A DNA stretch of 64,000 nucleotides from Planococcus beigongshangi (GTDB lineage: Bacteria; Bacillota; Bacilli; Bacillales_A; Planococcaceae): positions 496,257 through 560,256 of the forward strand of contig NZ_JADHDU010000001.1 of NCBI RefSeq assembly GCF_016820495.1, read 5' to 3'. How positions within the stretch are numbered: the stretch's first letter is position 1; the number at the start of each line of letters is the position of its first letter. The notes under the pieces were generated by a model, which did not search any database, was not told the origin of the DNA, and saw only the letters and a program-made list of their open reading frames with translations. Positions 18,117-27,481 of the stretch are shown here, piece by piece. Position numbers and translations under genes: made by a program.

Positions 18117-18132
18117 TCCAATTCCCCTTTTC

Positions 18133-18942
18133 CTATTTTAAATTTAAGCGGTCGATCAATAATTCTGCTATCCCATCTTCATTATTGCTCAAAGTGATTT
18201 CATTGGCTATATTTTTTAACGGATCGATGGCATTGCCCATGGCTACTCCCACTCCAGCAAAGTCGATCATCTCGAGATCGTTGTCTTCATCCCCGAATGC
18301 AATGATATTCTCTCTCGGGATCCCGAGGGATTTTGAAACCTGATCAAGCCCGACAGCTTTGCTCAGGCCGCTTTTGACGATTTCAATGACATGCCACGGA
18401 GCTCCCCATCGTCTATGGTCGATCACTTCCGCATGCACCTCATTCAAATGTTCGTGAATCAGATCAACTTTTTCAAAAGGAGCATGGATCAGCATGGAGG
18501 TGGGTTCGACTTTCAAATAATTGCGCAAGTCGCCGGTCGTAATTGTCGGATCCCCAAAATTGAAGATGTCCAGAAGTTTTTCATCATGGTGGTGGACGTA
18601 AACATCATCCAATACTTCAGCTACGATATTATGAAAATTATATGCATGCATCGACTCAACGACTTCATGGACGGTATTCAACCCAATCGGTGTATGGAAT
18701 CTTCCCCAACTGTTGTCTGTGGGATGGTGGACAAACGCACCATTGAAGTTGACGATGGGTGTCTTTAAACCGAGCTGTCTATAATAAGGTTCACTTGAGC
18801 GGTAAGGACGGCCGGTGGCGATCATTACCTGGTGCCCCTTTTCCATTGCTTTGGCCAATACCATTTCGGTCTTTTCTGAGATGACTTTTTGATCTGTCAG
18901 CAGCGTTCCGTCCAGATCAAGTACGATTAAATGCTGTTTCAT
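18133..18942 (-). CDS. Cof-type HAD-IIB phosphatase, YitU-like
   Basis: This 269-residue HAD-superfamily hydrolase has motif I LDLDGTLL near the N-terminus, with the Asp nucleophile and Asp acid/base. It has the Thr-Gly-Arg-Pro motif II and motif IV GDEDNDLEM near residue 220. The inserted C2-type cap puts it in the Cof subfamily, which dephosphorylates sugar phosphates, FMN precursors or PLP. Substrate is unknown, though YitU of Bacillus is reported to act in the flavin pathway. The start follows AAAGGAG. It heads a two-gene operon with degV. Confidence 0.87.
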   Translation of the reverse strand: MKQHLIVLDLDGTLLTDQKVISEKTEMVLAKAMEKGHQVMIATGRPYRSSEPYYRQLGLKTPIVNFNGAFVHHPTDNSWGRFHTPIGLNTVHEVVESMHAYNFHNIVAEVLDDVYVHHHDEKLLDIFNFGDPTITTGDLRNYLKVEPTSMLIHAPFEKVDLIHEHLNEVHAEVIDHRRWGAPWHVIEIVKSGLSKAVGLDQVSKSLGIPRENIIAFGDEDNDLEMIDFAGVGVAMGNAIDPLKNIANEITLSNNEDGIAELLIDRLNLK

Positions 18943-18970
18943 TTAAACCGTCTCCTTTCTATCTATATAC

Positions 18971-19000
18971 AGTTTAGCGATAACAGCAAGGGTTAGTCAA
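18971..19000 (-). promoter_or_regulatory. Sigma-A promoter for the yitU-degV operon
   Basis: On the minus strand, TTGACT (19000-18995), an 18-base spacer and TAAACT (18976-18971) lie about 30 bases before the HAD start codon. Confidence 0.6.
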
Positions 19001-19106
19001 AAAATCTTGAGTTCAGGCCATTCGAATAAAATCCTGAAAAAGATCATATCATATGAAAAATCGGCTGATTATTGGTAGGATTAGATAAAAAGGAGGGATG
19101 CAGCAA

Positions 19107-19877
19107 GTGAAAATCATTCATGAATTATGGGAAAACATACCGTTGCTGCATGTGGTTCCAGACGACGCGGAAGGCAAGAAACTTCCGACAGTTATTTTTC
19201 TTCATGGCCATATGAGCGCAAAAGAGCATAATCTCCATTATGCCTACCAATTGGCCGGGAAAGGAATTCGTGTATTATTGCCGGATGCACATCTGCACGG
19301 TGAGCGGGAAGAGGGGCAGGACGCGATCCAGATGAGTCTCCGTTTCTGGGAAATCGTTTTGACTTCTATAGAGGAAATCGGGAACATACATAGAATGGCA
19401 GAGGAAAAACAATTAGTGGAAGGTGAACCCGCGGTCGCAGGAACTTCTATGGGAGGGATCACCACGCTCGGCGCATTGACAGTCCATCCGTGGATTTCCA
19501 CTGCCGCAATCATGATGGGATCAGCAAGTTATGTCGATCTTGCAAGCGCGCAGATGAGCCAGTTTGAATCACGCGGGTTCACCTTGCCGATTACTCCAGA
19601 GGAACGTGCCGGTATGCTGCGGACACTTGCTCAGTTCGACGGCACAAAAAAAATAGATTCCTATGCAAAACGTCCATTATTCTTCTGGCACGGGGAACAG
19701 GATATCATTGTGCCGTTTGCTCCGACTTTTGATTTTTATAAAAAATTGGAAGCGGCTTATGGAGAAGAGGCGGAGGAAAAACTCCGGTTCATCCGAGAAA
19801 AGGAAACAGGACACGCTGTAAGTCGACCGGGAATGCTCGCTGCGACCGAATGGCTGGCTGATCATTTAAAGAAATAA
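19107..19877 (+). CDS. Alpha/beta hydrolase (YitV-like esterase/dienelactone hydrolase type)
   Basis: This protein of about 256 residues is an alpha/beta hydrolase. The oxyanion strand FLHGHMS is followed by the nucleophile elbow GTSMGG (Ser catalytic). An acid is likely in the HGEQDIIVPF region, and the catalytic His is in ETGHAV near the C-terminus. It should hydrolyse an ester or thioester of unknown identity. AGGAGG ends one base before an ATG at 19098, too close to use it, so I choose the GTG at 19107. The gene lies between yitU and yitW homologues, as in Bacillus. Confidence 0.84.
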   Translation: MKIIHELWENIPLLHVVPDDAEGKKLPTVIFLHGHMSAKEHNLHYAYQLAGKGIRVLLPDAHLHGEREEGQDAIQMSLRFWEIVLTSIEEIGNIHRMAEEKQLVEGEPAVAGTSMGGITTLGALTVHPWISTAAIMMGSASYVDLASAQMSQFESRGFTLPITPEERAGMLRTLAQFDGTKKIDSYAKRPLFFWHGEQDIIVPFAPTFDFYKKLEAAYGEEAEEKLRFIREKETGHAVSRPGMLAATEWLADHLKK

Positions 19878-19945
19878 GCGTGTCAATTTCATTTCAGCCG
19901 AAAATTTGTTAAGATGGCACTAACAGTAAAGAAGGAGGGATCGTC

Positions 19946-20254
19946 ATGGATCAAGATATGAAAGACAGTATGATGGGAGCACTCGAAACAGTAATTGACC
20001 CTGAGCTGGGTGTCGATATCGTCAACCTGGGCCTTGTATATGATGTCGAATTGTCAGAAGACGGATTTGCAGTGGTTACAATGACTTTAACTTCAATGGG
20101 ATGCCCAATGGGACCTCAAATTGTTCAAATGGTTAAACAAGCATTATATGAATTGCCTGAAGTGGAGGAAGTCGATGTTAAAATCGTCTGGCAGCCGGTC
20201 TGGGGCAAGGAACATATGTCGAGATACGCTAAAATGGCGCTCGGCGTCAGATAA
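19946..20254 (+). CDS. MIP18/PaaD-like (DUF59) iron-sulfur assembly protein, YitW-like
   Basis: This is a 102-residue single-domain DUF59 protein. It has the conserved VIDPELGVDIVNLGLVYD segment and a TSMGCPMGP loop with the reactive Cys of this family. Homologues (SufT, MIP18, PaaD) help mature iron-sulfur proteins. It has a strong AAGGAGGG ribosome binding site and follows yitV by 68 bases. A terminator comes 8 bases after its stop, separating it from clpB. Confidence 0.89.
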   Translation: MDQDMKDSMMGALETVIDPELGVDIVNLGLVYDVELSEDGFAVVTMTLTSMGCPMGPQIVQMVKQALYELPEVEEVDVKIVWQPVWGKEHMSRYAKMALGVR

Positions 20255-20261
20255 ATGGGCC

Positions 20262-20300
20262 AAAACCTTTTCGGAATCGAATTTCCGAAAAGGTTTTTTT
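20262..20300 (+). terminator. Rho-independent terminator after yitW
   Basis: A 13-bp or longer stem beginning AACCTTTTCGG (20264-20276 with 20283-20295) closes a six-base loop and continues into a T-run. Confidence 0.92.
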
Positions 20301-20315
20301 CATGGGCGGCGAAAG

Positions 20316-20344
20316 TTGCGCAGAAGGAGGATATTACTTATAAT
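20316..20344 (+). promoter_or_regulatory. Sigma-A promoter of clpB
   Basis: TTGCGC, a 17-base spacer and a perfect TATAAT (20339-20344) precede the CtsR operator by six bases. Confidence 0.65.
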
Positions 20345-20350
20345 ATAATT

Positions 20351-20367
20351 AGTCAAAAAAGGTCAAA
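20351..20367 (+). promoter_or_regulatory. CtsR operator upstream of clpB
   Basis: Tandem heptads AGTCAAA-AAA-GGTCAAA match the CtsR consensus RGTCAAANNNRGTCAAA exactly. The site lies just after the -10 box, where CtsR would block transcription until heat or stress inactivates it. Confidence 0.88.
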
Positions 20368-20387
20368 GAAATGTAGGAGGGAATCCT

Positions 20388-22532
20388 TTGGTTCAATTCA
20401 ATACAAACAATGAAGAACAAAAATCTCCTTTGGAACAATATGGACGCAATATGGTTGAGCAGGCCCAATCAGGAAAAGCCGATCCAGTGATTGGCCGTGA
20501 TGAAGAAATCAGGAATGTCATCCGCATCCTGTCACGTAAAACCAAAAATAATCCGGTGCTGATCGGTGAGCCCGGGGTTGGTAAAACAGCGATTGTCGAA
20601 GGGCTGGCGCAACGGATTGTCCGTAATGATGTGCCGGAAGGCCTGAAAGACCGCATCATTTATGAACTCGATATGAGTGCGTTGATTGCGGGAGCAAAAT
20701 ATCGGGGAGAGTTTGAAGAGCGCTTGAAAGCGGTGCTGAAGCAGGTGAAGGATTCGGAGGGCCAGATCATCCTGTTCATCGATGAAATCCATACCATCGT
20801 CGGAGCCGGAAAAACCGAAGGCGCGATGGATGCCGGGAATATGCTGAAACCGATGCTCGCGCGCGGGGAATTGTATTGCATCGGAGCGACTACACTTGAT
20901 GAATACCGCATGCATATCGAAAAAGACCCTGCTCTTGAACGGAGATTCCAGCAGGTGCTGGTCCGTGAACCGTCGGTCGAAGATACCGTATCGATCCTGC
21001 GCGGATTGAAAGAGCGATTCGAACTGCACCATGCAGTCCGTATCCATGACCGCGCGATTGTGGCAGCAGCGGCTATGTCAGACCGCTATATCACGGAGCG
21101 CTTCCTGCCGGATAAAGCCATCGATCTGATCGATGAAGCCTGTGCCATGATCCGTACGGAAATCGATTCGATGCCACAGGAACTTGATCAGGTGACGCGC
21201 CGGCTCATGCAATTGGAAATCGAGGAACAGGCATTGACGAAAGAAAAAGACGCGGCCAGCCAATCGCGGCTGGAAACATTGCGTGATGAGATCAAAGAGT
21301 TAAAAGATTCTTCTTCCGGAATGAAAAATCAATGGGAAGAAGAAAAGGCAGCTTTGAAAAAAATCCAGGAAAAGCGTGAGCAGCTTGGTGAATTGCGCCA
21401 TAAGCTGGAAGAGGCAGAAAACAATTATGATTTGAATGCAGCGGCTGTGCTTCGCCATGGCCAAATACCCGAACTCGAAAAAGAAGTGGCTGGCCTTGAA
21501 AAAGAGCTTGCAGCAGGAGGCGCCCAGCGCTTGCTGCGGGAAGAAGTGACCGAAGAAGAAATTGCAGGGATCGTAGCGCGGTGGACTGGAATACCGGTGA
21601 CGAAGCTGGTGGAAGGTGAACGTGAAAAGTTATTGCGGCTTGATGACACACTTAAAGAGAGGGTGATTGGACAGGATAAAGCTGTCGCCCTTGTTACAGA
21701 AGCTGTCTGGCGTGCGCGTGCAGGCATAAAAGATGAACAGAAGCCGATTGGTTCATTCATATTCCTGGGCCCTACAGGTGTCGGAAAAACAGAACTGGCG
21801 AAATCCTTAGCTGCAAACCTGTTCGACTCGGAAGATCATTTTATCCGCATCGACATGTCGGAATATATGGAAAAACACAGTGTCTCCCGTCTGGTCGGAG
21901 CGCCTCCAGGCTATATCGGTTATGAGGAAGGCGGTCAATTGACGGAAGCTGTCCGAAGAAACCCTTATTCGGTTGTGCTGCTGGATGAAATCGAAAAAGC
22001 CCATCCGGATGTCGCGAATATACTATTGCAGATTCTCGACGATGGACGCATCACCGACAGCCAGGGAAGACTTGTCAACTTCTCGAATACCGTCGTCATT
22101 ATGACGTCGAATATCGGTTCTGCGCATATACAGTCGAATAGCGATGAACATGATATAGAAGATATCGTCATGATGGAACTGCGAAAACATTTCAAACCTG
22201 AACTGCTGAACCGGATAGACGACATCGTCATTTTCCACGCGCTCGATAATAGCCACTTCTACCATATAGCGAAGAAAATGATCAATGAATTGGCGCAACG
22301 CCTGCAGCAGCAGGACATCACGCTCGAAGTGGATGACTCAGTGATTCAATATGTCCTCGAGGCGGGGACAGATCCGTTATTCGGTGCGCGGCCGCTGAAA
22401 AGATTTATTCAGCGCGAGATTGAAACGCAGATTGCACGTGAACTGATCAAAAGTGAAATTATGCCGAATACAGTGATGCATCTTGAAATGGCAAAAGACA
22501 AACAATTGAAGATAACAAAAAAAGAAGCATAG
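20388..22532 (+). CDS. clpB: ClpB-type disaggregase lacking the N-terminal domain
   Basis: This 714-residue AAA+ protein has two ATPase domains. Walker A motifs are GEPGVGKT (about 60-67) and GPTGVGKT (about 461-468), with Walker B motifs [10 protein letters not shown] and [10 protein letters not shown]. Between them, at about 265-375, is a long coiled-coil middle domain with ClpB wording ([21 protein letters not shown]). No Zn finger (ClpE) or ClpP-binding loop is evident, so this is a ClpB chaperone that extracts proteins from aggregates with DnaK. The usual N-domain of about 150 residues is absent: the terminator, promoter and CtsR box occupy that space. It starts with TTG after TAGGAGGG. 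Confidence 0.88.
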   Translation: MVQFNTNNEEQKSPLEQYGRNMVEQAQSGKADPVIGRDEEIRNVIRILSRKTKNNPVLIGEPGVGKTAIVEGLAQRIVRNDVPEGLKDRIIYELDMSALIAGAKYRGEFEERLKAVLKQVKDSEGQIILFIDEIHTIVGAGKTEGAMDAGNMLKPMLARGELYCIGATTLDEYRMHIEKDPALERRFQQVLVREPSVEDTVSILRGLKERFELHHAVRIHDRAIVAAAAMSDRYITERFLPDKAIDLIDEACAMIRTEIDSMPQELDQVTRRLMQLEIEEQALTKEKDAASQSRLETLRDEIKELKDSSSGMKNQWEEEKAALKKIQEKREQLGELRHKLEEAENNYDLNAAAVLRHGQIPELEKEVAGLEKELAAGGAQRLLREEVTEEEIAGIVARWTGIPVTKLVEGEREKLLRLDDTLKERVIGQDKAVALVTEAVWRARAGIKDEQKPIGSFIFLGPTGVGKTELAKSLAANLFDSEDHFIRIDMSEYMEKHSVSRLVGAPPGYIGYEEGGQLTEAVRRNPYSVVLLDEIEKAHPDVANILLQILDDGRITDSQGRLVNFSNTVVIMTSNIGSAHIQSNSDEHDIEDIVMMELRKHFKPELLNRIDDIVIFHALDNSHFYHIAKKMINELAQRLQQQDITLEVDDSVIQYVLEAGTDPLFGARPLKRFIQREIETQIARELIKSEIMPNTVMHLEMAKDKQLKITKKEA

Positions 22533-22560
22533 GCCAAGGTGGCCAATGCTTCTTTTTTTT
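22519..22560. terminator. Bidirectional terminator between clpB and yjzD
   Basis: AAAGAAGCAT pairs with ATGCTTCTTT and continues as GGCC with GGCC. The clpB TAG stop lies inside the stem. A long T-run follows, with A-rich sequence on the other side. Confidence 0.9.
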
Positions 22561-22563
22561 GAA

Positions 22564-22749
22564 TTAATGCTTCTCCGGAGCTGGTGATTCCGGGATGATG
22601 GCACTGATGACGAAAACCAGGACGGATACAACGAGGGACATATATAATCCCGTCATAAGATTAAAATCTACGTTTTGAACTGCACTTACTACATAGTTCA
22701 GTGTTGTGATCAATAAAGCTGACCAGAAAAAAGTTCCGATAAATTGCAT
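22564..22749 (-). CDS. yjzD: YjzD family (DUF2929) small membrane protein
   Basis: This protein of about 61 residues has two predicted membrane helices, begins MQFIGTFFWS and ends in a short charged tail. It matches the YjzD/DUF2929 family, whose function is unknown. GAGGTGA overlaps an in-frame GTG at 22758 and serves better as ribosome binding site for the ATG at 22749. Its position beside fabH agrees with the Bacillus order. Confidence 0.78.
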   Translation of the reverse strand: MQFIGTFFWSALLITTLNYVVSAVQNVDFNLMTGLYMSLVVSVLVFVISAIIPESPAPEKH

Positions 22750-22858
22750 CTGTTTCACCTCTGCATAAAATGTCTAGATTAATCATAGCATAGCTTCGTG
22801 TTTCCAGAAAGAAAGTTTCCTCTTTATTGAAAGAATTTGTCCGAAATATGTCGGCTGC

Positions 22859-22887
22859 TTGAAATAAGAACTCCAATGACGTATTAT
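22859..22887 (+). promoter_or_regulatory. Sigma-A promoter of fabHF
   Basis: TTGAAA (22859-22864), a 17-base spacer and TATTAT (22882-22887). The FapR box starts at the last base of the -10. Confidence 0.75.
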
Positions 22888-22903
22888 TAATACCAGGTAC
22901 TAA
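22887..22903 (+). promoter_or_regulatory. FapR operator upstream of fabHF
   Basis: The 17-base imperfect palindrome TTAATACC-A-GGTACTAA matches the FapR-type site. It covers the transcription start region, so it should repress fabHF until malonyl-CoA releases FapR. Confidence 0.85.
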
Positions 22904-22937
22904 ATCCATAAAAGTTTAGTGAAAAGAGGGAAAATAT

Positions 22938-23870
22938 ATGAATGCAGGCATAATTGGAATTGGACGATGCCTCCCCGATAAGATACTGACGAATTTTGAA
23001 CTGGAGCAGCGTTTGGATACATCCGATGAATGGATCCGGACAATGACGGGAATTGAACAGCGCCGAATTGCGGAAGATGAGCAAAATACCTCCCACATGG
23101 CGCGTGAAGCGGCACGACAGGCTATTGCGGATGCCGGAATCGACCCTGCTGAAATCGGTTTGATCCTTGTCGCCACTGTTACTCCGGATCAGCCGTTTCC
23201 TTCTATATCATGCATGATCCAACAGGAAATCGGCGCAGTGAATGCCGCTGCGATGGATATATCGGCCGCCTGTACGGGTTTTATGTACGGCATGGCCACG
23301 GCTAAACAATTCATCGAATCGGATGTCTATAAATATGTATTGGTAATCGGAGTCGAAAAGCTTTCAAAAATCACAGACTGGGAAGACCGCAATACAGCCG
23401 TACTTTTCGGAGACGGAGCTGGAGCAGCGATTCTCGGGAAAGTCTCTGAAGGAAGAGGGATCCTGTCATTTGAACTGGGCGCTGACGGAAGTGGCGGTAA
23501 ACACCTTTACCAGGAAGAATTCCTCGTAATGAACGGGCGTGAAGTTTTTAAGTTCGCCGTACGCCAGATGGGTGAATCAGCAGAAAATGTCATAAAAAAA
23601 GCTGGACTTGTGAAAGAGGAAGTTGATTTCCTGATCCCGCATCAGGCGAACATCCGCATAATGGAGGCATCCAGGCAGCGTCTGGAACTGCCGGTAGAAA
23701 AAATGTCCAAAACCATTCATAAATATGGCAACACATCAGCCGCTTCGATTCCGATCTCCCTCGTGGAAGATGTGGAAGAAGGCCGGATCAAAGACGGCGA
23801 TGTGGTCGTCATGGTCGGATTTGGCGGAGGATTGACTTGGGGCGCCCTTGCAATGCGATGGGGCAAATAA
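22938..23870 (+). CDS. fabH: Beta-ketoacyl-ACP synthase III (FabH)
   Basis: FabH condenses acyl-CoA with malonyl-ACP to start fatty acid synthesis. This 310-residue protein has the catalytic triad of the family: Cys in AACTGFM, His in PHQANIRI and Asn in YGNTSAAS. In Bacilli the primer is usually a branched acyl-CoA. The gene is first in a fabH-fabF operon controlled by a FapR-type site and has an AAGAGGG-type ribosome binding site. The gap to fabF is 26 bases. Confidence 0.96.
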   Translation: MNAGIIGIGRCLPDKILTNFELEQRLDTSDEWIRTMTGIEQRRIAEDEQNTSHMAREAARQAIADAGIDPAEIGLILVATVTPDQPFPSISCMIQQEIGAVNAAAMDISAACTGFMYGMATAKQFIESDVYKYVLVIGVEKLSKITDWEDRNTAVLFGDGAGAAILGKVSEGRGILSFELGADGSGGKHLYQEEFLVMNGREVFKFAVRQMGESAENVIKKAGLVKEEVDFLIPHQANIRIMEASRQRLELPVEKMSKTIHKYGNTSAASIPISLVEDVEEGRIKDGDVVVMVGFGGGLTWGALAMRWGK

Positions 23871-23896
23871 TCAGAAATGCGAAAGGAACGATTGGA

Positions 23897-25135
23897 ATGG
23901 CGAATCGCCGTGTTGTAATTACAGGAATTGGAGCGGTCACACCGCTTGGAAACAATATTGAAACAACCTGGGAAGCCATCAAAGAGGGCAAGTCTGGCGT
24001 AGGACCCTTAACCAGATTAAATCCGGATGACTATTCAGCTAAAATTGCAGCAGAGATAAAAGATTTTTCCATCGAAGATTATATTGAGAAGAAAGAAGCC
24101 CGGAAAATGGATCGCTTTACACATTATGCGCTGGCAGCTTCCATCATGGCGATGAAGGATTCAGGTATTGAGCTCAGTGAAGAATCAGCTCTCAGAACCG
24201 GCGTATGGATCGGTTCCGGCATCGGCGGTATGGAAACGATCGAAAATCAGATGAATGTATTGAATACACGCGGCGTTCGCCGGATCAGCCCATTCCTGAT
24301 TCCGATGATCATTCCTGATATGGCGTCCGGCCAGGTATCGATCTATTTTGGAGCTAAGGGCATCAACTCTTGTTCAGTGACCGCCTGTGCTTCAGGCACG
24401 AATTCAATCGGTGACGCTTTCCGCGTGATTCAGCGAGGAGATGCGGATGTCATGATCTCAGGAGGAGCTGAAGCGCCTATCACTCAATTATCCGTGGCTG
24501 GCTTCACGGCAAATACGGCACTTACAACCAATCCGGATGTCAATACTGCTTCTCGTCCATTTGATAAAAATCGTGATGGCTTTGTCGTCGGCGAAGGAGC
24601 GGGCATTGTCATCCTCGAAGAATATGAACAGGCGAAAGCACGCGGAGCCAAAATTTATGCGGAAATCGTCGGCTATGGTTCTACAGGGGATGCCCATCAC
24701 ATTACTGCTCCTGCACCAGGCGGCGAAGGAGCTGCCCGCGCCATGGATCAGGCTCTGCAGGATGCAGGCATCGATAAAACATTGATCGGCTATATCAATG
24801 CCCACGGGACGAGCACACCGTATAATGATTTATTTGAAACCACTGCAGTTAAAACTGTTTTTGGTGAACATGCCTATAAACTTGGCATGAGCTCCACTAA
24901 ATCGATGACTGGGCATCTGCTGGGGGCGGCTGGCGGCATCGAAGCCATTTTCACAGCTCTTGCATTAAAAGAGGGCATCATGCCCCCAACGATAAATTAT
25001 GAAACACCAGACGAAGAACTTGACCTGGATTATGTGCCGAATAAAGCACGAAAAGCTGATTTCAATTATGCGATGAGCAATTCATTAGGGTTTGGCGGAC
25101 ATAATGCATCCCTGGTCTTTAAAAAATATGAGTAA
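23897..25135 (+). CDS. fabF: Beta-ketoacyl-ACP synthase II (FabF)
   Basis: FabF elongates acyl-ACP with malonyl-ACP. The 412-residue thiolase-fold protein has the active Cys in TACASGTN and the two catalytic histidines in NAHGTSTP and [10 protein letters not shown]. The reading frame is open 60 bases upstream into fabH, but the ATG at 23897 has AAAGGAACG upstream and gives the normal N-terminus [10 protein letters not shown]. It is cotranscribed with fabH and ends at a strong terminator. Confidence 0.96.
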   Translation: MANRRVVITGIGAVTPLGNNIETTWEAIKEGKSGVGPLTRLNPDDYSAKIAAEIKDFSIEDYIEKKEARKMDRFTHYALAASIMAMKDSGIELSEESALRTGVWIGSGIGGMETIENQMNVLNTRGVRRISPFLIPMIIPDMASGQVSIYFGAKGINSCSVTACASGTNSIGDAFRVIQRGDADVMISGGAEAPITQLSVAGFTANTALTTNPDVNTASRPFDKNRDGFVVGEGAGIVILEEYEQAKARGAKIYAEIVGYGSTGDAHHITAPAPGGEGAARAMDQALQDAGIDKTLIGYINAHGTSTPYNDLFETTAVKTVFGEHAYKLGMSSTKSMTGHLLGAAGGIEAIFTALALKEGIMPPTINYETPDEELDLDYVPNKARKADFNYAMSNSLGFGGHNASLVFKKYE

Positions 25136-25140
25136 GAAAA

Positions 25141-25177
25141 AAGGTATCCTGCAATCAAAGCAGGATATCTTTTTTTT
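25141..25177 (+). terminator. Rho-independent terminator after fabF
   Basis: A 12-bp stem (25141-25152 with 25160-25171, one G-U pair) closes a seven-base loop and runs into T8. Confidence 0.92.
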
Positions 25178-25324
25178 GATATTCTGTTAGATTTTCTCAG
25201 AAACAATACGAATAAATAAAAAATTATAAAAATTATATAGGTCTTGAAACCTTGTCGTCACAAGGATTTCTACTCTTAAATCATTTTAAATTGACAATAA
25301 ATTTTTAAAATTTCAAAAAAGCCA

Positions 25325-25353
25325 TTGATTATGTAATGTTTTTGTAATAAACT
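25325..25353 (+). promoter_or_regulatory. Candidate promoter of the app operon
   Basis: TTGATT, a 17-base spacer and TAAACT lie 48 bases before appD, within a very AT-rich stretch (25180-25400). I see no clean regulator box there. Confidence 0.5.
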
Positions 25354-25400
25354 TTATGGAAGTTGAATTAACAGAAAAAAAAGAATCTTGAGGTGTTCGC

Positions 25401-26447
25401 ATGACAGCAAAAAATATAACAGACAGATCAACACCCCTTCTACAGGTAGAGAACCTTCAAACAGGTTTTAAAATAGACGGTGACTTCTACAATGCAGTGG
25501 AAGGTGTTTCGTTTAACGTAAACCGTAAACAGATTGTTGGTGTAGTGGGAGAGTCAGGATGCGGCAAAAGCGTAATGTCACTTTCCATCATGCAGCTGCT
25601 GCCACAGGGAATCGGAAAGATCCGTGGCGGAGAAGTGAAATTCGAAGGACAGAACATATCAGAGCTATCAGATAAAAAGATGAATGAAATTCGTGGTAAA
25701 GATATTTCAATGATTTTCCAGGAACCGATGACATCCCTGAATCCAGTGTTCACCATCGGCTATCAGATCGAAGAAGTTATTTTGAACCATGAAAAGATCT
25801 CGAAAAAAGAAGCACGTCTCCGTTCAGTGTCATTGCTGAAAAGTGTAGGTATTCCACGGGCAGATAAAATCGTTGAGGAATATCCGCACCAATTATCAGG
25901 AGGTATGCGGCAGCGGGTCATGATCGCCATGGCGATCGCCTGCCAGCCGAAACTTCTGATTGCAGATGAGCCGACGACAGCACTTGACGTGACGGTCCAG
26001 GCGCAGATCCTGGATCTGATGAAAGGCATCCAGGAAGCAAATGACATGGCAATCATCCTGATTACTCACGATTTAGGCGTAGTTGCTGAAATCTGTGATG
26101 AAGTGCTTGTTATGTATGCGGGTAAAATCGTGGAAAGAGCGACTGTCGAGGAATTATTCAATAATCCAAAACATCCGTACACAGATCTTTTGATGAAGGC
26201 CATTCCGCGGATGGACGAAGATGTTGAAGTGCTGGCAACGATCGATGGTCTGGTTCCATCGGTCATGAATATGCCGCAAGTCGGCTGCCGGTTCGCTAAC
26301 CGCTGCCCGGCGGCAATGCCCGAATGTCTGACAGTGACACCGCAACTTGGCGAAGTCGGGGTCAACCACGAAACTGCCTGCCTGCTTTATGAAAACAGCT
26401 GGCCGGCAGATGCCAAATCTCAAAGAGAAGGAGCGTCCATGGCATGA
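25401..26447 (+). CDS. appD: Oligopeptide ABC transporter ATPase AppD
   Basis: This is a 348-residue ABC ATPase of the peptide/nickel family. Walker A is GESGCGKS (about 51-58), the signature is LSGGMRQR and Walker B is LLIADEPTTALD. The C-terminal oligopeptide-transporter extension has the cysteine pattern CRFANRCPAAMPEC and a later Cys, which in relatives binds an iron-sulfur cluster. It energises uptake by AppBC with AppF. Gene order appD-F-A-B-C is that of the Bacillus subtilis app operon. It overlaps appF by four bases (ATGA). Confidence 0.93.
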   Translation: MTAKNITDRSTPLLQVENLQTGFKIDGDFYNAVEGVSFNVNRKQIVGVVGESGCGKSVMSLSIMQLLPQGIGKIRGGEVKFEGQNISELSDKKMNEIRGKDISMIFQEPMTSLNPVFTIGYQIEEVILNHEKISKKEARLRSVSLLKSVGIPRADKIVEEYPHQLSGGMRQRVMIAMAIACQPKLLIADEPTTALDVTVQAQILDLMKGIQEANDMAIILITHDLGVVAEICDEVLVMYAGKIVERATVEELFNNPKHPYTDLLMKAIPRMDEDVEVLATIDGLVPSVMNMPQVGCRFANRCPAAMPECLTVTPQLGEVGVNHETACLLYENSWPADAKSQREGASMA

Positions 26448-27454
26448 CAACCAGAGACTTTATACAAGACAGAATTGACAGCCTCGAGAACCGGGACGTC
26501 CTCCTCGAGGTCCAGAATCTAAAAACATATTATCCCGTGACCGGCGGTTTTTTCAAAAGAACCATCGGGCACGTCAAAGCGGTAGATGATGTTTCATTCA
26601 CCATCCGAAAAGGCGAGACACTCGGTCTTGTTGGTGAATCAGGCTGCGGTAAGTCGACGACCGGAAGAACCGTTCTCCGGCTGATGAAACCGACAGGCGG
26701 CAAAATCCTTTTTGAAGGAAAGGAAATCACGAAAGTTTCGGGATCGAAGCTCCAAAGAGCCCGCCGTGATTTCCAGATGGTTTTCCAGGATCCTTATGCT
26801 TCTCTCAATCCGATGCAGATGGTCGGCGATATCATCGCTGAACCGATTCTCAACTATGAGAAACGCGACAAGAAAGAGCTGGAGAAGGAAATAAAAGCTT
26901 TACTTACCAGGGTTGGACTGCCGGAAGCGGCATATTATAAATACGCTCATGAATTTTCTGGCGGCCAGCGTCAACGTATCGGGATTGCCCGTGCACTTGC
27001 GTTGAATCCAAAATTGATTGTGGCGGATGAGCCGGTTTCGGCACTCGATGTTTCCGTCCAGTCGCAAGTATTGAATCTGCTGAAAGAGTTGCAGATTGAA
27101 TTCGATCTTACTTATCTGTTTATCGCACACGATCTCAGTGTCGTAAAACATATGAGTGATCGAATCGGAGTCATGTATTTGGGCAGCCTCGTAGAGGTTG
27201 CTTCAAATAGAGATTTGTACAAGGAGCCGTTGCATCCTTATACACAAGCCTTGATTTCTGCGATCCCGGAACCAAATACGGCGATCAAGAAAGAAAGAAT
27301 TGTGCTGGAAGGGGATGTTCCAAGTCCGCAAAATCCTCCTACCGGCTGCCCGTTCCATACGCGGTGCCCGATGGCAATGGAGATCTGTTCGAAAGAAAAG
27401 CCTCCATTGAAAGAAGTGCGACCAGGACATCATGTAGCTTGCGTCTTGTATTAA
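26444..27454 (+). CDS. appF: Oligopeptide ABC transporter ATPase AppF
   Basis: This is a 336-residue partner ATPase of AppD. Walker A is GESGCGKST, the signature is FSGGQRQR and Walker B is [12 protein letters not shown]. The C-terminal extension again has the [14 protein letters not shown] cysteine set. The ribosome binding site AAGGAGCG sits inside the end of appD, and the ATGA overlap indicates coupled translation. The next gene, the binding protein, follows by 27 bases. Confidence 0.93.
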   Translation: MTTRDFIQDRIDSLENRDVLLEVQNLKTYYPVTGGFFKRTIGHVKAVDDVSFTIRKGETLGLVGESGCGKSTTGRTVLRLMKPTGGKILFEGKEITKVSGSKLQRARRDFQMVFQDPYASLNPMQMVGDIIAEPILNYEKRDKKELEKEIKALLTRVGLPEAAYYKYAHEFSGGQRQRIGIARALALNPKLIVADEPVSALDVSVQSQVLNLLKELQIEFDLTYLFIAHDLSVVKHMSDRIGVMYLGSLVEVASNRDLYKEPLHPYTQALISAIPEPNTAIKKERIVLEGDVPSPQNPPTGCPFHTRCPMAMEICSKEKPPLKEVRPGHHVACVLY

Positions 27455-27481
27455 ATCAAAAAAAGTTATAGGGGGAAAATC

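Noticed and set aside
25180-25324. CodY box before the app operon
   Set aside because: The AT-rich stretch has only partial matches, such as ATTTTC-TC-AGAAA with a wrong centre.
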